Positions 10,702-21,186 of a stretch of 64,000 nt of DNA are shown one piece after another. The number at the start of each line of letters is the position of its first letter. The stretch's first letter is position 1. Position numbers and translations under genes: made by a program. A model generated the notes under the pieces. The model saw only the letters and a program-made list of their open reading frames with translations. It was not told where the DNA came from and searched no databases. Source of the DNA: Liriodendron chinense (Eukaryota > Streptophyta > Magnoliopsida > Magnoliales > Magnoliaceae); NCBI GenBank assembly GCA_003013855.2, contig ML058493.1:1240001-1304000 (forward strand), read 5' to 3'.

Positions 10702-11394
10702 GGTATTAGATCATCAAGATCGTCGTAGGGGTTTAACAGAGGAGGATTAGAGGCGATTCAAAGTGCAGCTTGTAGGTGCTAACGTCATCTAACCGTACTA
10801 TTGATCTCAACAGCAAGATGGTCAGGGTGGTTAGATTGGAACAAGGCCACCGCCTGGATCATTTTGATTTATCATGGTTTTTGGTATTTTTTTCAAAAAA
10901 TTTGAAGCCATCTGATGGCGTTTCAAGGCGATCCACAAAAAATTGAAAAAACTTGGGTTTCAGAACAAATCGGATGGTTGTAACCCTACGAGGTGATTTT
11001 CGGATTTAAGGTTAGCATTTTTTGGATTTTTTTATTTTTATTTTTTATTTTTTTTTATTGGAGTTGATTGGAAATGGTCTCATGTTGATCAGATCATTGT
11101 GGAGAGAGAAATCACATTTTTTCCACCCTAGGGAGTGACGTCATCCAGGGTTTTTCGGGCTACTTTTTGTTAAAGGGGTATAGAACAGATCAGGTTCGTA
11201 TTTTTCTCTACTTCCGCATCAGTTTGACAGTTTTTTGAAGTATTTGGCTATGTGAACAACCCTTAGCTGTTTTCCGAAGTAGTTTATGGGGGCCGATTGG
11301 TATTTACCAAAGCCCGAGAAGAGTCCGGAAGCATTGTTTGAGATAAAGAAGCCTTTTTTATCAGATGGAATTGACATTGTTCATCTGCAGGGAT
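10702..11394 (+). other. Copia-2 leader
   Basis: There is no coding content. The primer binding site TTGGTATTAGATC starts at about 10700. AACGTCATCTAACCGTAC at about 10781-10798 echoes the TGACGTCA and CCGTAC wording in the leaders of the other three Copia elements. Several T-rich runs lie near 11020-11060. Confidence 0.6.
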
Positions 11395-11591
11395 ATCGAA
11401 CAACAAAAATACTAAGGTTAATTCACATCCCACTGGAGGTTCATCCCTAGATAATTTGGGAATACAAATGATGATGGTGAAGTTAAGTGGCCCCCATTAT
11501 TTGGAATGTTCACAGGCTGCGAAGATGCTTATTGGGGGAAGAGGCAAACTTGGATATCTGATTGGAAAAATAAAGAAACTAACAATCATTG
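11395..11591 (+). pseudogene. Copia-2 gag, 5' part
   Basis: Translation gives VKLSGPHYLECSQAAKMLIG followed by GKLGYLIGKIKK, which is the N-terminal copia-type gag domain. It is cut at the CATTG target site by the Tekay element. The reading resumes at 24238 with IDPSHDKWEVENLS. Confidence 0.75.
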
Positions 11592-14398
11592 TGTAACGCC
11601 CCGTAAAACAATTGGCCCTCGAACCTGAACATGTCCTCGGGCCATGTCACGCTTACGTCACTCCAGGGCGTTTAATTGGCCAATAGTAGCTTCTTGAAAC
11701 CAAGGCTTCCCTAATCCAGGCTCCACGTGCGCACCCATCGGGTCTTTGCGCTATCCAATCCGAGTTAGGTGGGTCTGAGACTTAAGTAAGTTGACCCCCA
11801 TGTCGGGCCTGGTATTTTGTTGGATCCGCACAATAAAATTGATATCCGAAAGCGTAAAACTGCACAACACTACGATTACACCCTAGGCGTGAGTGTACTC
11901 TCACCAGCCTTAAGTAAACCAATCATTACAACACATACTTTTCTTGTGTGGCCCTTCTGCACCCTTGCATGGCGTTGAGATTTAGGGACTTAGAACTTAA
12001 ATATAACATCCACCACAATCCCAAACTTGCAGCCCCGATCGACGGTCGGTGACCGTCGAACTGATCCGTCGCCATAGTTCACAATTGCCGCACTATATTC
12101 TCGTAGGATCGTGCATGTAGCCATATCCTAGGCCAGGAGGACTATCCCTCGGTCCAGATCGGGTTAGATGGGCTCGCTGGGCCCCACACAATCAAAAGTA
12201 GACCCAAGAGGCTACTTATAGCCACTTAAAAAGTTGAGGGCTATATATCCTGATTTCCCAAGGTTATAAAAGCTCATTTTCTCTCAGCCACTCTCATTTC
12301 TACCTACATCTAGCTGAGAAAGGAGAGAGAGAGTGAGGTAGAGAAGTTGGAGGAGAGGGAGATCAGCCCAAGGAGGGCTTGTGCATGTCGATTTGGGGCG
12401 ATTCCTTTGCCGCCTTCGCTTCATAGGGCTAGGAGAGTGCCGGATTCAGCTTCATCCAGCCTCATAGGTAATTGGAATGAAGTATACACCTGGAGCTGTC
12501 AAATTTTCTGCTGAATTCATGCAATTTCCTAACATGCAGCCCCTCTCTTGCAGGAATTGCAAGGGAATTCGGAGATATGAGGTGTGTATCATTCCCTACA
12601 GGTTGTCTTGCATCAAATACAAGCCCACATGAATAATATCTCTAATTCTAGGTAGACTTGCTAGATAGATGTAGAATCCCTTACGGGTTAGTTCTCTAGA
12701 TGTCTTTAAAGCTAGGAATTTCCTGTTTATATTGTTTAATCATCATGCATGTTTAGTATTATATAAGTATATATTAGTATTCACATATTTATCTTAAATT
12801 TGAAAGAATTGCTTAATTGTTTGTGCACTACTATGATTCCCTGAGATGCATGTGTATGTTGTTGTTGCATCTTTGGGGGAAATTGGTAATTTCTTCTGGT
12901 TGCTTGTAATTTTGAAATAACATCACCTGTATGTAACATATATGTAGTAGAATAGTTAACGTTTAGCTCCTAGCATAGTCCCATAGTTCTATATGTTGCC
13001 GGATCGGGAAATTCATAGAGTTTGGGTCGGCCACGTAGGTTGGCCGTATCCCCGGAGTTGGAATCCTCAGGCGTGGGGTAATGTGGGTGCTGTCCGTGAT
13101 TCATGAACCACGTGGGGCATAGTACCCAAGGACAGTCTTTCGTCATCCCCTTGACTAAGGACCACCAACTCAACAAACCCGGTTCAGGTATAATGTTTGG
13201 ATAAACGCCTATATTCGAATCCACATACCAGCACGACTATTGGATAGGCCCAGTAATAATTACATGGCAAACGATCCCTAAAGACTCATGAGCCGAGCAT
13301 GGTGGTATGGGACCTATGCTTGTGCTGTCGGCATACGCCGGGGTGGTGCCCCTCCGTAGTGTCCTTGAGCACCCATGGAGGCAGTGAGCCATTCATTTGT
13401 TTGACTATGGGGTAATGGCATGACTGAGCCACCCCCGTCTGAGTCGGACATGGCTGACGAGTCATGGCCGAATCAGACGCTCGGACTGTTTATCCGAGCT
13501 GGGATCCTTGGGGTTACTAGCGATGATATGTACTCGCCTGCAGGGAGCCAGATGATCCCTGATCGGCCGAGTGATACGGTAATGGTATGTTGGCTTCGTC
13601 AACCGGCTGGATGTTAAACTGGTATAATTAAGGATTTGGATAATCATTCATGATCCGGCATGACATTCATTCGGGTGGGTGACTGGGGTGGTGCCCCTGT
13701 CATGGTGGCCCAGTCTGTGCGAGTGTTGTGGTGGTGCCACACACTGTTAGCTGTGACAAACTGGTGTTTGGGGCATGCACATATGCATTTCATGCACTCA
13801 TGCACTAAATAACCGTGCTTTGTTGTTGTCGATATCTTAGTTAAGAATGATGTGTAATAGAATCCATTATTTATGTATGCTTCCATTTGTGCATTGATAA
13901 CTTGTATGTAATGTTACCATTGAGTTAGCCACTCACTCCCCATTCTGGGAACGGTGTTATAAAACACCACCCAGACGCCGCATGTGACCCAGGTTTACAG
14001 GAGGAGAGCGAAGCGGCAGAATACGAGGAGTTAGCCGCTGGCGAGGATCCATACATTCAGTATGCAGACGACCTGTATAGAGGGTGATAGGGGATCCTTG
14101 TTATGAGGGATAGCGCCGGGTTGGCGCAATGTATAGGTTTTTGCTAGTTTTTGGAGCCTGGTGATCGGGGCCCCTAGCGGGTCCCGTCGAGTGAGTTGTT
14201 GATGTTACTTAATTCTTTTGGCTTATATAGATATGCTCACTTCTTCTTTTGGATATAGATATCTCATGTGTTTGCTTCTAGCTGAGCATTATTCTGATTC
14301 CAGTAGCTTGCCTATTTCATTGCATGTTTTGCATTAAGTGGGGCTTGGGATATTGGGGGCCGAGGATGCCCTCGACCCTTGACATCCGGGGTGCCACA
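11592..14398 (+). repeat. Tekay 5' LTR (2807 bp)
   Basis: Matches 21431-24237 at a constant offset of 9839. Differences seen: 11918 A/G, 13238 T/C and 14345 T/C. A plausible TATA box TATAAAAG lies at 12265-12272. A perfect hairpin CGACGGTC-GGT-GACCGTCG lies at 12040-12058. Open frames inside it appear identically in both copies and have no recognisable product. Confidence 0.95.
12265..12272 (+). promoter_or_regulatory. Putative TATA box of the Tekay 5' LTR
   Basis: TATAAAAG sits in the sequence AAGGTTATAAAAGCTC and is followed by a pyrimidine-rich stretch. This is a likely start region for the element's own transcript. The same site recurs in the 3' LTR at 22104-22111. Prediction only. Confidence 0.45.
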
Positions 14399-14401
14399 AG
14401 A

Positions 14402-14416
14402 GTTGGTATCAGAGCG
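14402..14416 (+). other. Tekay primer binding site (initiator tRNA-Met type)
   Basis: GTTGGTATCAGAGCG lies four bases after the 5' LTR end. TGGTATCAGAGC is the standard complement to the 3' end of initiator methionine tRNA. Confidence 0.85.
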
Positions 14417-14689
14417 TCGGCTGTAGAAACAACTGGGATGTGGGAAATGGATCCCCCAAAATGAAGAAGGATGGGCTATATAAGTGCCAAACGAGAGACC
14501 CAGGTTTAGGACTCGGGCGTCGTGTGAGAATAGTTGGCAGTCACTTGGGAACATGTACATGAGTGGGATAGAATTAGAGGTGATGAGTGGTCAGCTTTGG
14601 AAAAGGCTGAGGGGTCATGGGAGTGTGAAAAGTGGCCAAGGGTCAGAAATTAGGAACTTGGGAAGTTCCTCCAGATTGTCCAGGTGCCA

Positions 14690-14972
14690 CCTGGATGTCA
14701 CCTGAATGCCACCGTAGGACATACCCCTTCTTGGACAGATTGCTCAGGTGCCACCTGGATTCCACCTGGATGCCACCGTAGGACATACCCCTTCTTGGAC
14801 AGATTGCTCAGGTGCCACCTGGATGCCACCTGGATGCCACCATAGGACATACCCCTTTTGGACAGATTGCTCAGGTGCCACCTGGATGCCACCTGAATGC
14901 CACCGTAGGACACCTGCTTTTGGGCAGATTGCTCAGGTGCCACCTGGATGCCACCTGGATGCCACCGTATGG
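14690..14972. repeat. About 63-bp tandem repeat in the Tekay leader
   Basis: Roughly four and a half copies of a 62-64 bp unit, carrying CAGGTGCCACCTGGATGCCA and CCGTAGGACATACCCCTT. The unit starts recur near 14708, 14772, 14836, 14899 and 14961. It lies between the priming site and the first ORF. Short frames on both strands across it are repeat artefacts. Confidence 0.85.
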
Positions 14973-15163
14973 GCATAGTGACGCACGTGTGGGCCCCTTT
15001 AAAACCCATTCTTTCATCCTATTTCATTCCATTTCTTTTATTTTCTCTCTTCTCTCTCATTTCCTACCCTAGCCAAGCTTTCAAAACCTCCAAACTCCTC
15101 CTCCTTGCTCTCAAATCCTAGAAGACCTCCACCCCCTTTCTTCTCCAACTTCAAGACTCCATC

Positions 15164-16284
15164 ATGGCGGCCTTCCTCTCGGCCGTAGCTTCTTTCTTCA
15201 CCATTCCCCTCCTTGTGGCTCTCACCGGGAACAAGAGGGCTGCTGCTAGCACGAGCCGAGGGGCTCCGAAGAAGAAAAAGAGTGAGTCCAAGGCTTCCAC
15301 CCCGAGTTCACCCCTAGGAAGGTTTGCACGTCGATCCGTCGTCTACGAGCGACCGGTAGCGGAGGAAGTCTTCGAAAGGTATGAAGGCTTGCGAACTTTG
15401 AGGAATAAAGGGTGGGGCCCGGTCCTTGAGATCAACGATCCAGCCAATACGGGCTTGGTACGCCTCTTCTACTCAAAAATCCGAGAGACCCGAACAAACC
15501 CGTTAGGCTTCGACTTGGATTGCGGTAACCAAGTGTATCACATTGACGCTGAAATCATAGCAGAAACTCTTGGAATCCTAATGGGGACGGTGTACATTAA
15601 CGAGGATGACTGTAGGCCGTATCAAATGCGATGCGAACGCACCCGCATGCTGTGCGGACAGATGGCCGAGTGGAGGACCAATGGGAGTCTGTTAGCCAGC
15701 AAAATGAAACTGAACTCCGAGTTATCCACCAAATATTCGCCGCCGATGTCTATCCCCGAAAGGGCAACCGCACCGAGCTGTCCTATTACATGGTCGAAAT
15801 GCTTTTCCAGGTCTGGGGTGGCAAGGATGTATGCCTTCCGACCGTCATATTGCACCACATCATCAAGGCCGCTACAAATCGTCGTAATCCTTCCCCCGCT
15901 CTGCCATACGGGCGGCTCATTTGCAGGTTGGCCAAGAGGTATCGGCTTTCGGGGCCCAGGGAAGACCCTGCACCGGTACAATCTTTCAACCTACGCTCTC
16001 TTCAAAGGATGACTTTGAATGTAGAAGCGTCCGACGAACTGGACGTCGCAGAAGAAGAAGAAGAAGAAGAAGAAGAAGAAAATGAAGAGGAAGAAGGGCA
16101 AGACGAAGAGTATCGTCCGCCTCCCAACTATGAGGCCGACCATGCCGCCCTCAAGCGGAGGGTGGAAAAGATAGACAATCGAACAAAAAAGATGTATAGT
16201 CTTCTGAAGAGGATTGTTTGTTGTATGGAAAAAGAAGAGAAGAATGAAGATGCACCACCTCCCCCCCCTCCTCCTCAAGAGTAG
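15164..16284 (+). pseudogene. Extra ORF upstream of Tekay gag (plant-transposon-protein-like), frameshifted
   Basis: ATG at 15164 opens a frame encoding a basic, serine-rich N-terminus (GAPKKKKSESKASTPSS). A folded-looking region follows (VVYERPVAEEVFERYEGL, then LVRLFYSKIRETRTNPLGFD). A +1/-1 shift somewhere in about 15610-15725 moves the sense into another frame (HQIFAADVYPRKGNRTEL, then LPTVILHHIIKAATNRRNPS). That frame ends with a run of about 20 acidic residues, a short charged helix (HAALKRRVEKIDNRTKK) and PPPPPPP before TAG at 16282. The middle resembles the domain annotated as putative plant transposon protein (Pfam Transposase_32 type, from memory). Standard Tekay elements lack such an ORF. 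Its function is unknown. Confidence 0.65.
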
Positions 16285-16723
16285 GATGAGGATGTTATCT
16301 AAGCAATTAAGTCAAGTCAGTAGTTAGTGTTTGGGGCCTTGGGTGAGGCGTGTCTCCCCAAGTACGATAAGTAATAGAAAAATTTTGTGCCATTTGTGGC
16401 AAGTGTTGAACTAATATAGTTAGTTGTAGGGTGTCGTTTAAAGTAAAATTAACATGCAATGTATGTGGCATTCCTGCCTGAAGGATGAAAATATCAATGA
16501 AATGCCTTTTATTACAGCTAAGATGAAATCTAAATTTCTGATGGTTATGTGCTAAATAGTTACTGTTTAATTTTCTCTAAGTGCATGGATGATTGACGAG
16601 TACTTACAAATGTTGAATGTATGCCTAGACAAGAGCCTAGTAGAGTACTAACTCTAGTTCCCTTGCCTGTTCAGTGACAGGCCGCAACGGGTAGACATAG
16701 TCTACACTCAAGGGCACCGGAAT
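16285..16723 (+). other. Spacer between the extra ORF and gag in Tekay
   Basis: No coding content. The gag frame is open from 16658, after a TAG at 16655-16657, but contains no ATG before 16925. The gag start therefore cannot be fixed. It could use a non-AUG codon or a spliced leader. Confidence 0.5.
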
Positions 16724-17815
16724 GTGGAGCGTGACAATCCGCTCCAACCGGCAAGAGGCCCTAACGACCCTAGCTCTAGTACCGAGCCTCCCGTCACTTT
16801 AGGAGACTTTCAAGCCCCAGCCCAAGAACACGGACCCGTGGCGAATGATGGGGCGGATTACCACCAAGGACCAGCATTGCCGCCTCCGCCACCACTACCC
16901 CAAGCCCTGCTAAATCAAGATGTCATGCAGCAACTACTATTTGCGTTGCAACAGCAGCAACAAACGCTGACAATGATCATGGGGTCAATTGCGCAAAATT
17001 CGGGTAGCGCCACCATTTCACCCCCTCCAAACCCTATTAACACTCAGGCGACACCCCCGCCGTCACTTGCACCCGCGAGGGCTGCCCCAGTGTATAGAGA
17101 GGGCATCTTTGAACGTTTCCAGAAGATGCGCCCCCCAACCTTCGCCGGAACTCACAATCCGGCCGATGCCGAACATTGGCTAGATCGAATGGTTAAAATG
17201 GTGGAGCCTTTCCACTGTTCTGAGGCTGAACAAGTCGAACTTATCGCGTTTTCCTTAGAAAAGGACGCGGATTTATGGTGGAAGAGTGTTCGTCGCATGG
17301 TTCCGAAAGACCATGTGTGGACTTGGCAGGAATTTAAGGACCACTTTTACGAGAAGTATTTTCCAATTACTTACCGTCATGCACAGGAGGCCCAATTCTA
17401 TAAATTACAACAGGGGAACATGAGTGTTGGAGAATACGAAACACGGTTTTCAGAATTATTACGATATGCACCGGCCACAGCCAGGGATGAAGGGGCGAAG
17501 CTGCGACGCTTCTTGGAAGGGTTACGACCTGGGATTCGCACAAAAATGTGCTGTTCCGACATCTCAACATATGCGGCTGCCTTTGCCAAGGCTCTTGAAT
17601 CTGAGCAAGATGCCATCCGTCTCTTCCGAGCTCGCCTTGAGACCAATCCGAGAGAGAGGGCAGAGTTCTCCACATATGCTCCTTCAAGTAAAAAGACTCG
17701 GGTTGAACCAACACCATTACGAGCACTACCGCCTCCACCGAGCTCCAACCCAATTCGGAGCTGCACATATTGCAAGAAAATGGCCATACTGAACCCTATT
17801 GTTACACTAAGATAA
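16724..17815 (+). CDS. Tekay gag (capsid) protein
   Basis: The N-terminus is Pro/Gln-rich and low in complexity (PPPPPLPQALLNQ and ALQQQQQTLTM). The retrotransposon gag domain follows, with FQKMRPPTFAGTHNPADAEH and WLDRMVKM, then DADLWWKSVRRM, WTWQEFKDHFYEKYFP, FYKLQQGNMSVGEYETRFSE and LLRYAP. These mark the capsid fold that assembles the virus-like particle. The frame ends in the first half of a CCHC zinc knuckle (CTYCKK). The second half (NGHTEPYC) lies in the pol frame, one base back. The listed start is a GTG, and the first in-frame ATG is at 16925. A one-base loss in the AAAA run near 17776-17779, or -1 frameshifting, would explain the break. Confidence 0.85.
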   Translation: MERDNPLQPARGPNDPSSSTEPPVTLGDFQAPAQEHGPVANDGADYHQGPALPPPPPLPQALLNQDVMQQLLFALQQQQQTLTMIMGSIAQNSGSATISPPPNPINTQATPPPSLAPARAAPVYREGIFERFQKMRPPTFAGTHNPADAEHWLDRMVKMVEPFHCSEAEQVELIAFSLEKDADLWWKSVRRMVPKDHVWTWQEFKDHFYEKYFPITYRHAQEAQFYKLQQGNMSVGEYETRFSELLRYAPATARDEGAKLRRFLEGLRPGIRTKMCCSDISTYAAAFAKALESEQDAIRLFRARLETNPRERAEFSTYAPSSKKTRVEPTPLRALPPPPSSNPIRSCTYCKKMAILNPIVTLR

Positions 17816-20800
17816 AAGATCTTAACCTCAAGCCTTCGACGCCATCAGCCCGGCCGCAAAACCGCCCAAACGCCACACCTTCAGGATCAGCTAAGCAGCC
17901 CACACAGACAGGCCATCCTACATCTCAAGCAATCCGCCCCTACTCAGCACCGATAACAACGGGGGCTAATAGGGTCCAACAGGCACGCGTGAATGCACTG
18001 ATTTCAGAAGAGATCGAGACGCCTGATTATTTCCCTTGTGCTTTCGAAGGTACAGCTCGCATCCTTGACTCTCCAGTTTACTATTTGATCGACACGGGTG
18101 CATCTGTCTCCTGCATCTCGTACTCTTTAATCAAACGACTAGGATTAAAGACTACCGAAACACCCAAACGGGCCGTCGCAACGGCATCGGGAGTATTCTC
18201 TGACACCACCAAAGCATGTCTTCAGTGCCCCATCGTTCTAGGGGACAAGGAGGTCCACATTGATTTGGTTGCCATCAGCCTGTACCACTACGACATCATT
18301 ATCGGCATGGACTGGCTAACCTCCGTGTCGGCAGAATTAGATTGTGAAACCAGAACGATGACTATTCACTTACCCGAGGAAGATCCCATCTCCATCCCCG
18401 TCAGGGTCAGCTACAGGTATCGTGCTGAACTGTATGCCATGAAGGACGTAGACAGCAGTGATAAAACAAAAGTCGATGATACCCCGGTAGTTAAAGAATT
18501 TTATATGGTGTTTTCACCAATACCCGGCCTTCCACCACCACGAGCAATAGAGTTTGCCATAGATTTGGTGCCTGGCACCGCACCGATCGCGTTGCCTGCA
18601 TACCGAATGCCTCCATGTGAAATGGAGGAGTTGAGAATTCAGATCGATGATCTTCTAGGTTTAGGGTTCATTCGACCTAGTGTGTCTCCATGGGGAGCCC
18701 CTGTACTGTTTGTGCCAAAAAAGGATGGAGGTCGGCGACTATGCATAGACTATCGGAGACTAAACAAAGTAACTATTAAAAACAAATACCCCCTTCCTAG
18801 AATCGACGACTTGTTTGATCAACTGCGAGGTGCCCAATACTTCTCGAAGATAGATCTGCAGTCAGGTTACCATCAACTACGGGTTAGAGAAGAAGACATA
18901 CCCAAAACCGCGTTCAAAACCAGCTTTGGGCACTACGAATTCTTGGTAATGGCCTTCGGCCTTACGAACGCCCCAGCGGTGTTCATGGACTTGATGAACC
19001 GAGTCTTCAGGCCATTTCTATATCGGTGCGTCATCGTATTTATTGATGATATCCTTGTCTATTCTAAGAGCCATGAAGAACACGAAGAACACTTGCGGGC
19101 CATCCTAGAAACGTTAAAACAGCACCACCTGTATGCTAGCTTTAAGAAATGCGCCTTTTGGAAAGAGGAAGTAAAGTTCCTTGGGCACGTGGTCACTAAG
19201 GAAGGTATTGCAGTGGACCGAACTAAAGTTGCGGCAGTACAAGACTGGGAACAACCGAAGTCGGCAACAGAAGTGAGAAATTTCTTGGGATTAGCTGGGT
19301 ATTATCGCCGTTTCATTAAGGACTTCTCCAAAATTGCTAGGCCACTAACTCAATTGACCTGCAAAGATATCAAGTTTGAGTGGAATAGTAAGGCAGAAGT
19401 TGCATTCCAAGAACTCAAAGATAAGCTCACATCCGCTCCTGTCTTAATCTCGCCGGAGCAAGGTGTCAAGTACACCGTGTACACGGATGCATCTCGAGTG
19501 GGTTTGGGATGTGTATTGATGCAGAATGACAGAGTGATTGCTTACGCGTCCCGTCAATTGCGGAAGCACGAAGAAAATTACCCCACTCATGACTTAGAGT
19601 TAGCCGCCATCATTTTCGCCCTGAAATTGTGGAGACACTATCTATATGGGGAAGAATTTGAGTTATTCTGTGACCATAAGAGCCTAAAATATATCTTCAC
19701 TCAGCGCGATTTAAACTTGAGGCAGCGACGATGGATGGAAACGCTTAAAGACTTCAATTTCGAAGTATCATACCATCCAGGCAAGGCAAACCTAGTGGCC
19801 GATGCGTTAAGTCGCAAAAGAGCAATAGAATTTGCGGCCCCTCTCATGGTAAGAGAATGGAATATGGTTGAGTTTGTGCGAGACTTTGAGCAAAAACTCA
19901 CCGTAAAGGAGCCTTACGCCATGATCGCCCACCTTCAGGTAGAACCCGAGATAGATCACAAAATTCTGGCAGCCCAAGACCAGGATGAAGCGTTGTGCAA
20001 GAAGAAAGAACAGGTGGAAAGCGGAAAATTGCCAGGATGGCATATTGGGAGCGATGGCGGCCTGCGTTTTCAGGGCCGTCTATGCGTCCTGAACGTTCAA
20101 AAGCTAAAAATTGAAGTTATGGATCTGGCCCATAAATCTAAGCTTGCAATGCATCCGGGGGGCACCAAGATGTATCAGGACATGAAGAGAAGTTATTGGT
20201 GGGACAACATGAAGCGCGAGATCGCAAAATATGTATCTCAGTGTTTCACCTGCCAACAAGTCAAGGCCGAACATCGGCAGCCTCCCGGCCTATTACAACC
20301 TATGCCGATAGCAGAATGGAAATGGGATTTTATCTCGATGGACTTCATCGCGGGCCTACCTCGAACTAAGAAAGGCCATGACTCCATCTGGGTCATAGTT
20401 GATCGCCTAACTAAATCCGCCCACTTCCTGCCCGTGCGCTCCTCTCAGACCTCTGAAGATCTGGCGAAACTATACATTAAGGAAATCGTGAGGTTGCATG
20501 GAGTGCCTCGTGAGATAGTGTCAGATAGAGACACTCGTTTTACCTCGATTTTCTGGTCTAGAATCCAACAAGCTATGGGAGCAAAATTGACCTATAGCAC
20601 AACATTCCATCTGCAGACAGATGGGCAAACAGAACGCGTAAACCAGGTATTAGAAGATATGCTGCGGGCTTGCACCCTAGATTTTAAGGATAGCTGGGAT
20701 GACTGTCTCCCCTATGCCGAGTTTGCATATAATAATAGCTATCAGGCAAGTATCGGCATGGCCCCGTATGAGGCTTTATATGGTCGCCCTTGTCGAGCTC

Positions 20801-21186
20801 CTCATTGCTGGACCGAAGTGGGAGAAAGGAAATTGCTTGGGCCGGAGCTCGTGCAACAAACGTCCCAGAAAATCGACATTATCCGAAGGCGTTTGCAAAC
20901 GGCCCAAAGCCGTCAGAAAAGTTATGCCGACAAGCGTCGACGACCCTTGGAATTCGAAGAAGGGGCTCATGTCTTCTTAAAGATATCACCGATAAAGGGA
21001 ATTTTACGTTTTGGCAAGAAGGGCAAATTAGCCCCACGCTATATTGGCCCATTCCAGATCTTGAAGCGTGTAGGCGCAGTAGCCTACCGCCTTGCCTTGC
21101 CGACACCTCTTGCGGGGGTTCACAACGTGTTCCATGTTTCTATGCTGAAGAAATATGTACCGGACCCGTCCCATGTCATAAAGTAG
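17770..21186 (+). CDS. Tekay pol polyprotein (PR-RT-RNase H-INT)
   Basis: One uninterrupted frame of about 1138 codons. It begins inside the zinc knuckle (NGHTEPYCYTK), one base out of phase with gag. The aspartic protease has YLIDTGASVSCIS. Reverse transcriptase has YPLPRIDDLFDQLRGAQYFS, KIDLQSGYHQLRV, FGLTNAPAVFMDLMN and the catalytic VFIDDILVYS. RNase H has YTDASRVGLGCVL, DLELAAIIFALKLWRHYLYG, DHKSLKYIF and NLVADALSR. Integrase has the H-H-C-C finger (HPGGTKMYQDM to CFTCQQVKAEH) and a core with DFISMDFIAGLP, VSDRDTRF and LQTDGQTERVNQ. The frame ends at TAG (21184-21186) after MLKKYVPDPSHVIK, just before the chromodomain-like tail. All catalytic centres look intact. Confidence 0.92.
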   Translation: MQENGHTEPYCYTKIKDLNLKPSTPSARPQNRPNATPSGSAKQPTQTGHPTSQAIRPYSAPITTGANRVQQARVNALISEEIETPDYFPCAFEGTARILDSPVYYLIDTGASVSCISYSLIKRLGLKTTETPKRAVATASGVFSDTTKACLQCPIVLGDKEVHIDLVAISLYHYDIIIGMDWLTSVSAELDCETRTMTIHLPEEDPISIPVRVSYRYRAELYAMKDVDSSDKTKVDDTPVVKEFYMVFSPIPGLPPPRAIEFAIDLVPGTAPIALPAYRMPPCEMEELRIQIDDLLGLGFIRPSVSPWGAPVLFVPKKDGGRRLCIDYRRLNKVTIKNKYPLPRIDDLFDQLRGAQYFSKIDLQSGYHQLRVREEDIPKTAFKTSFGHYEFLVMAFGLTNAPAVFMDLMNRVFRPFLYRCVIVFIDDILVYSKSHEEHEEHLRAILETLKQHHLYASFKKCAFWKEEVKFLGHVVTKEGIAVDRTKVAAVQDWEQPKSATEVRNFLGLAGYYRRFIKDFSKIARPLTQLTCKDIKFEWNSKAEVAFQELKDKLTSAPVLISPEQGVKYTVYTDASRVGLGCVLMQNDRVIAYASRQLRKHEENYPTHDLELAAIIFALKLWRHYLYGEEFELFCDHKSLKYIFTQRDLNLRQRRWMETLKDFNFEVSYHPGKANLVADALSRKRAIEFAAPLMVREWNMVEFVRDFEQKLTVKEPYAMIAHLQVEPEIDHKILAAQDQDEALCKKKEQVESGKLPGWHIGSDGGLRFQGRLCVLNVQKLKIEVMDLAHKSKLAMHPGGTKMYQDMKRSYWWDNMKREIAKYVSQCFTCQQVKAEHRQPPGLLQPMPIAEWKWDFISMDFIAGLPRTKKGHDSIWVIVDRLTKSAHFLPVRSSQTSEDLAKLYIKEIVRLHGVPREIVSDRDTRFTSIFWSRIQQAMGAKLTYSTTFHLQTDGQTERVNQVLEDMLRACTLDFKDSWDDCLPYAEFAYNNSYQASIGMAPYEALYGRPCRAPHCWTEVGERKLLGPELVQQTSQKIDIIRRRLQTAQSRQKSYADKRRRPLEFEEGAHVFLKISPIKGILRFGKKGKLAPRYIGPFQILKRVGAVAYRLALPTPLAGVHNVFHVSMLKKYVPDPSHVIK

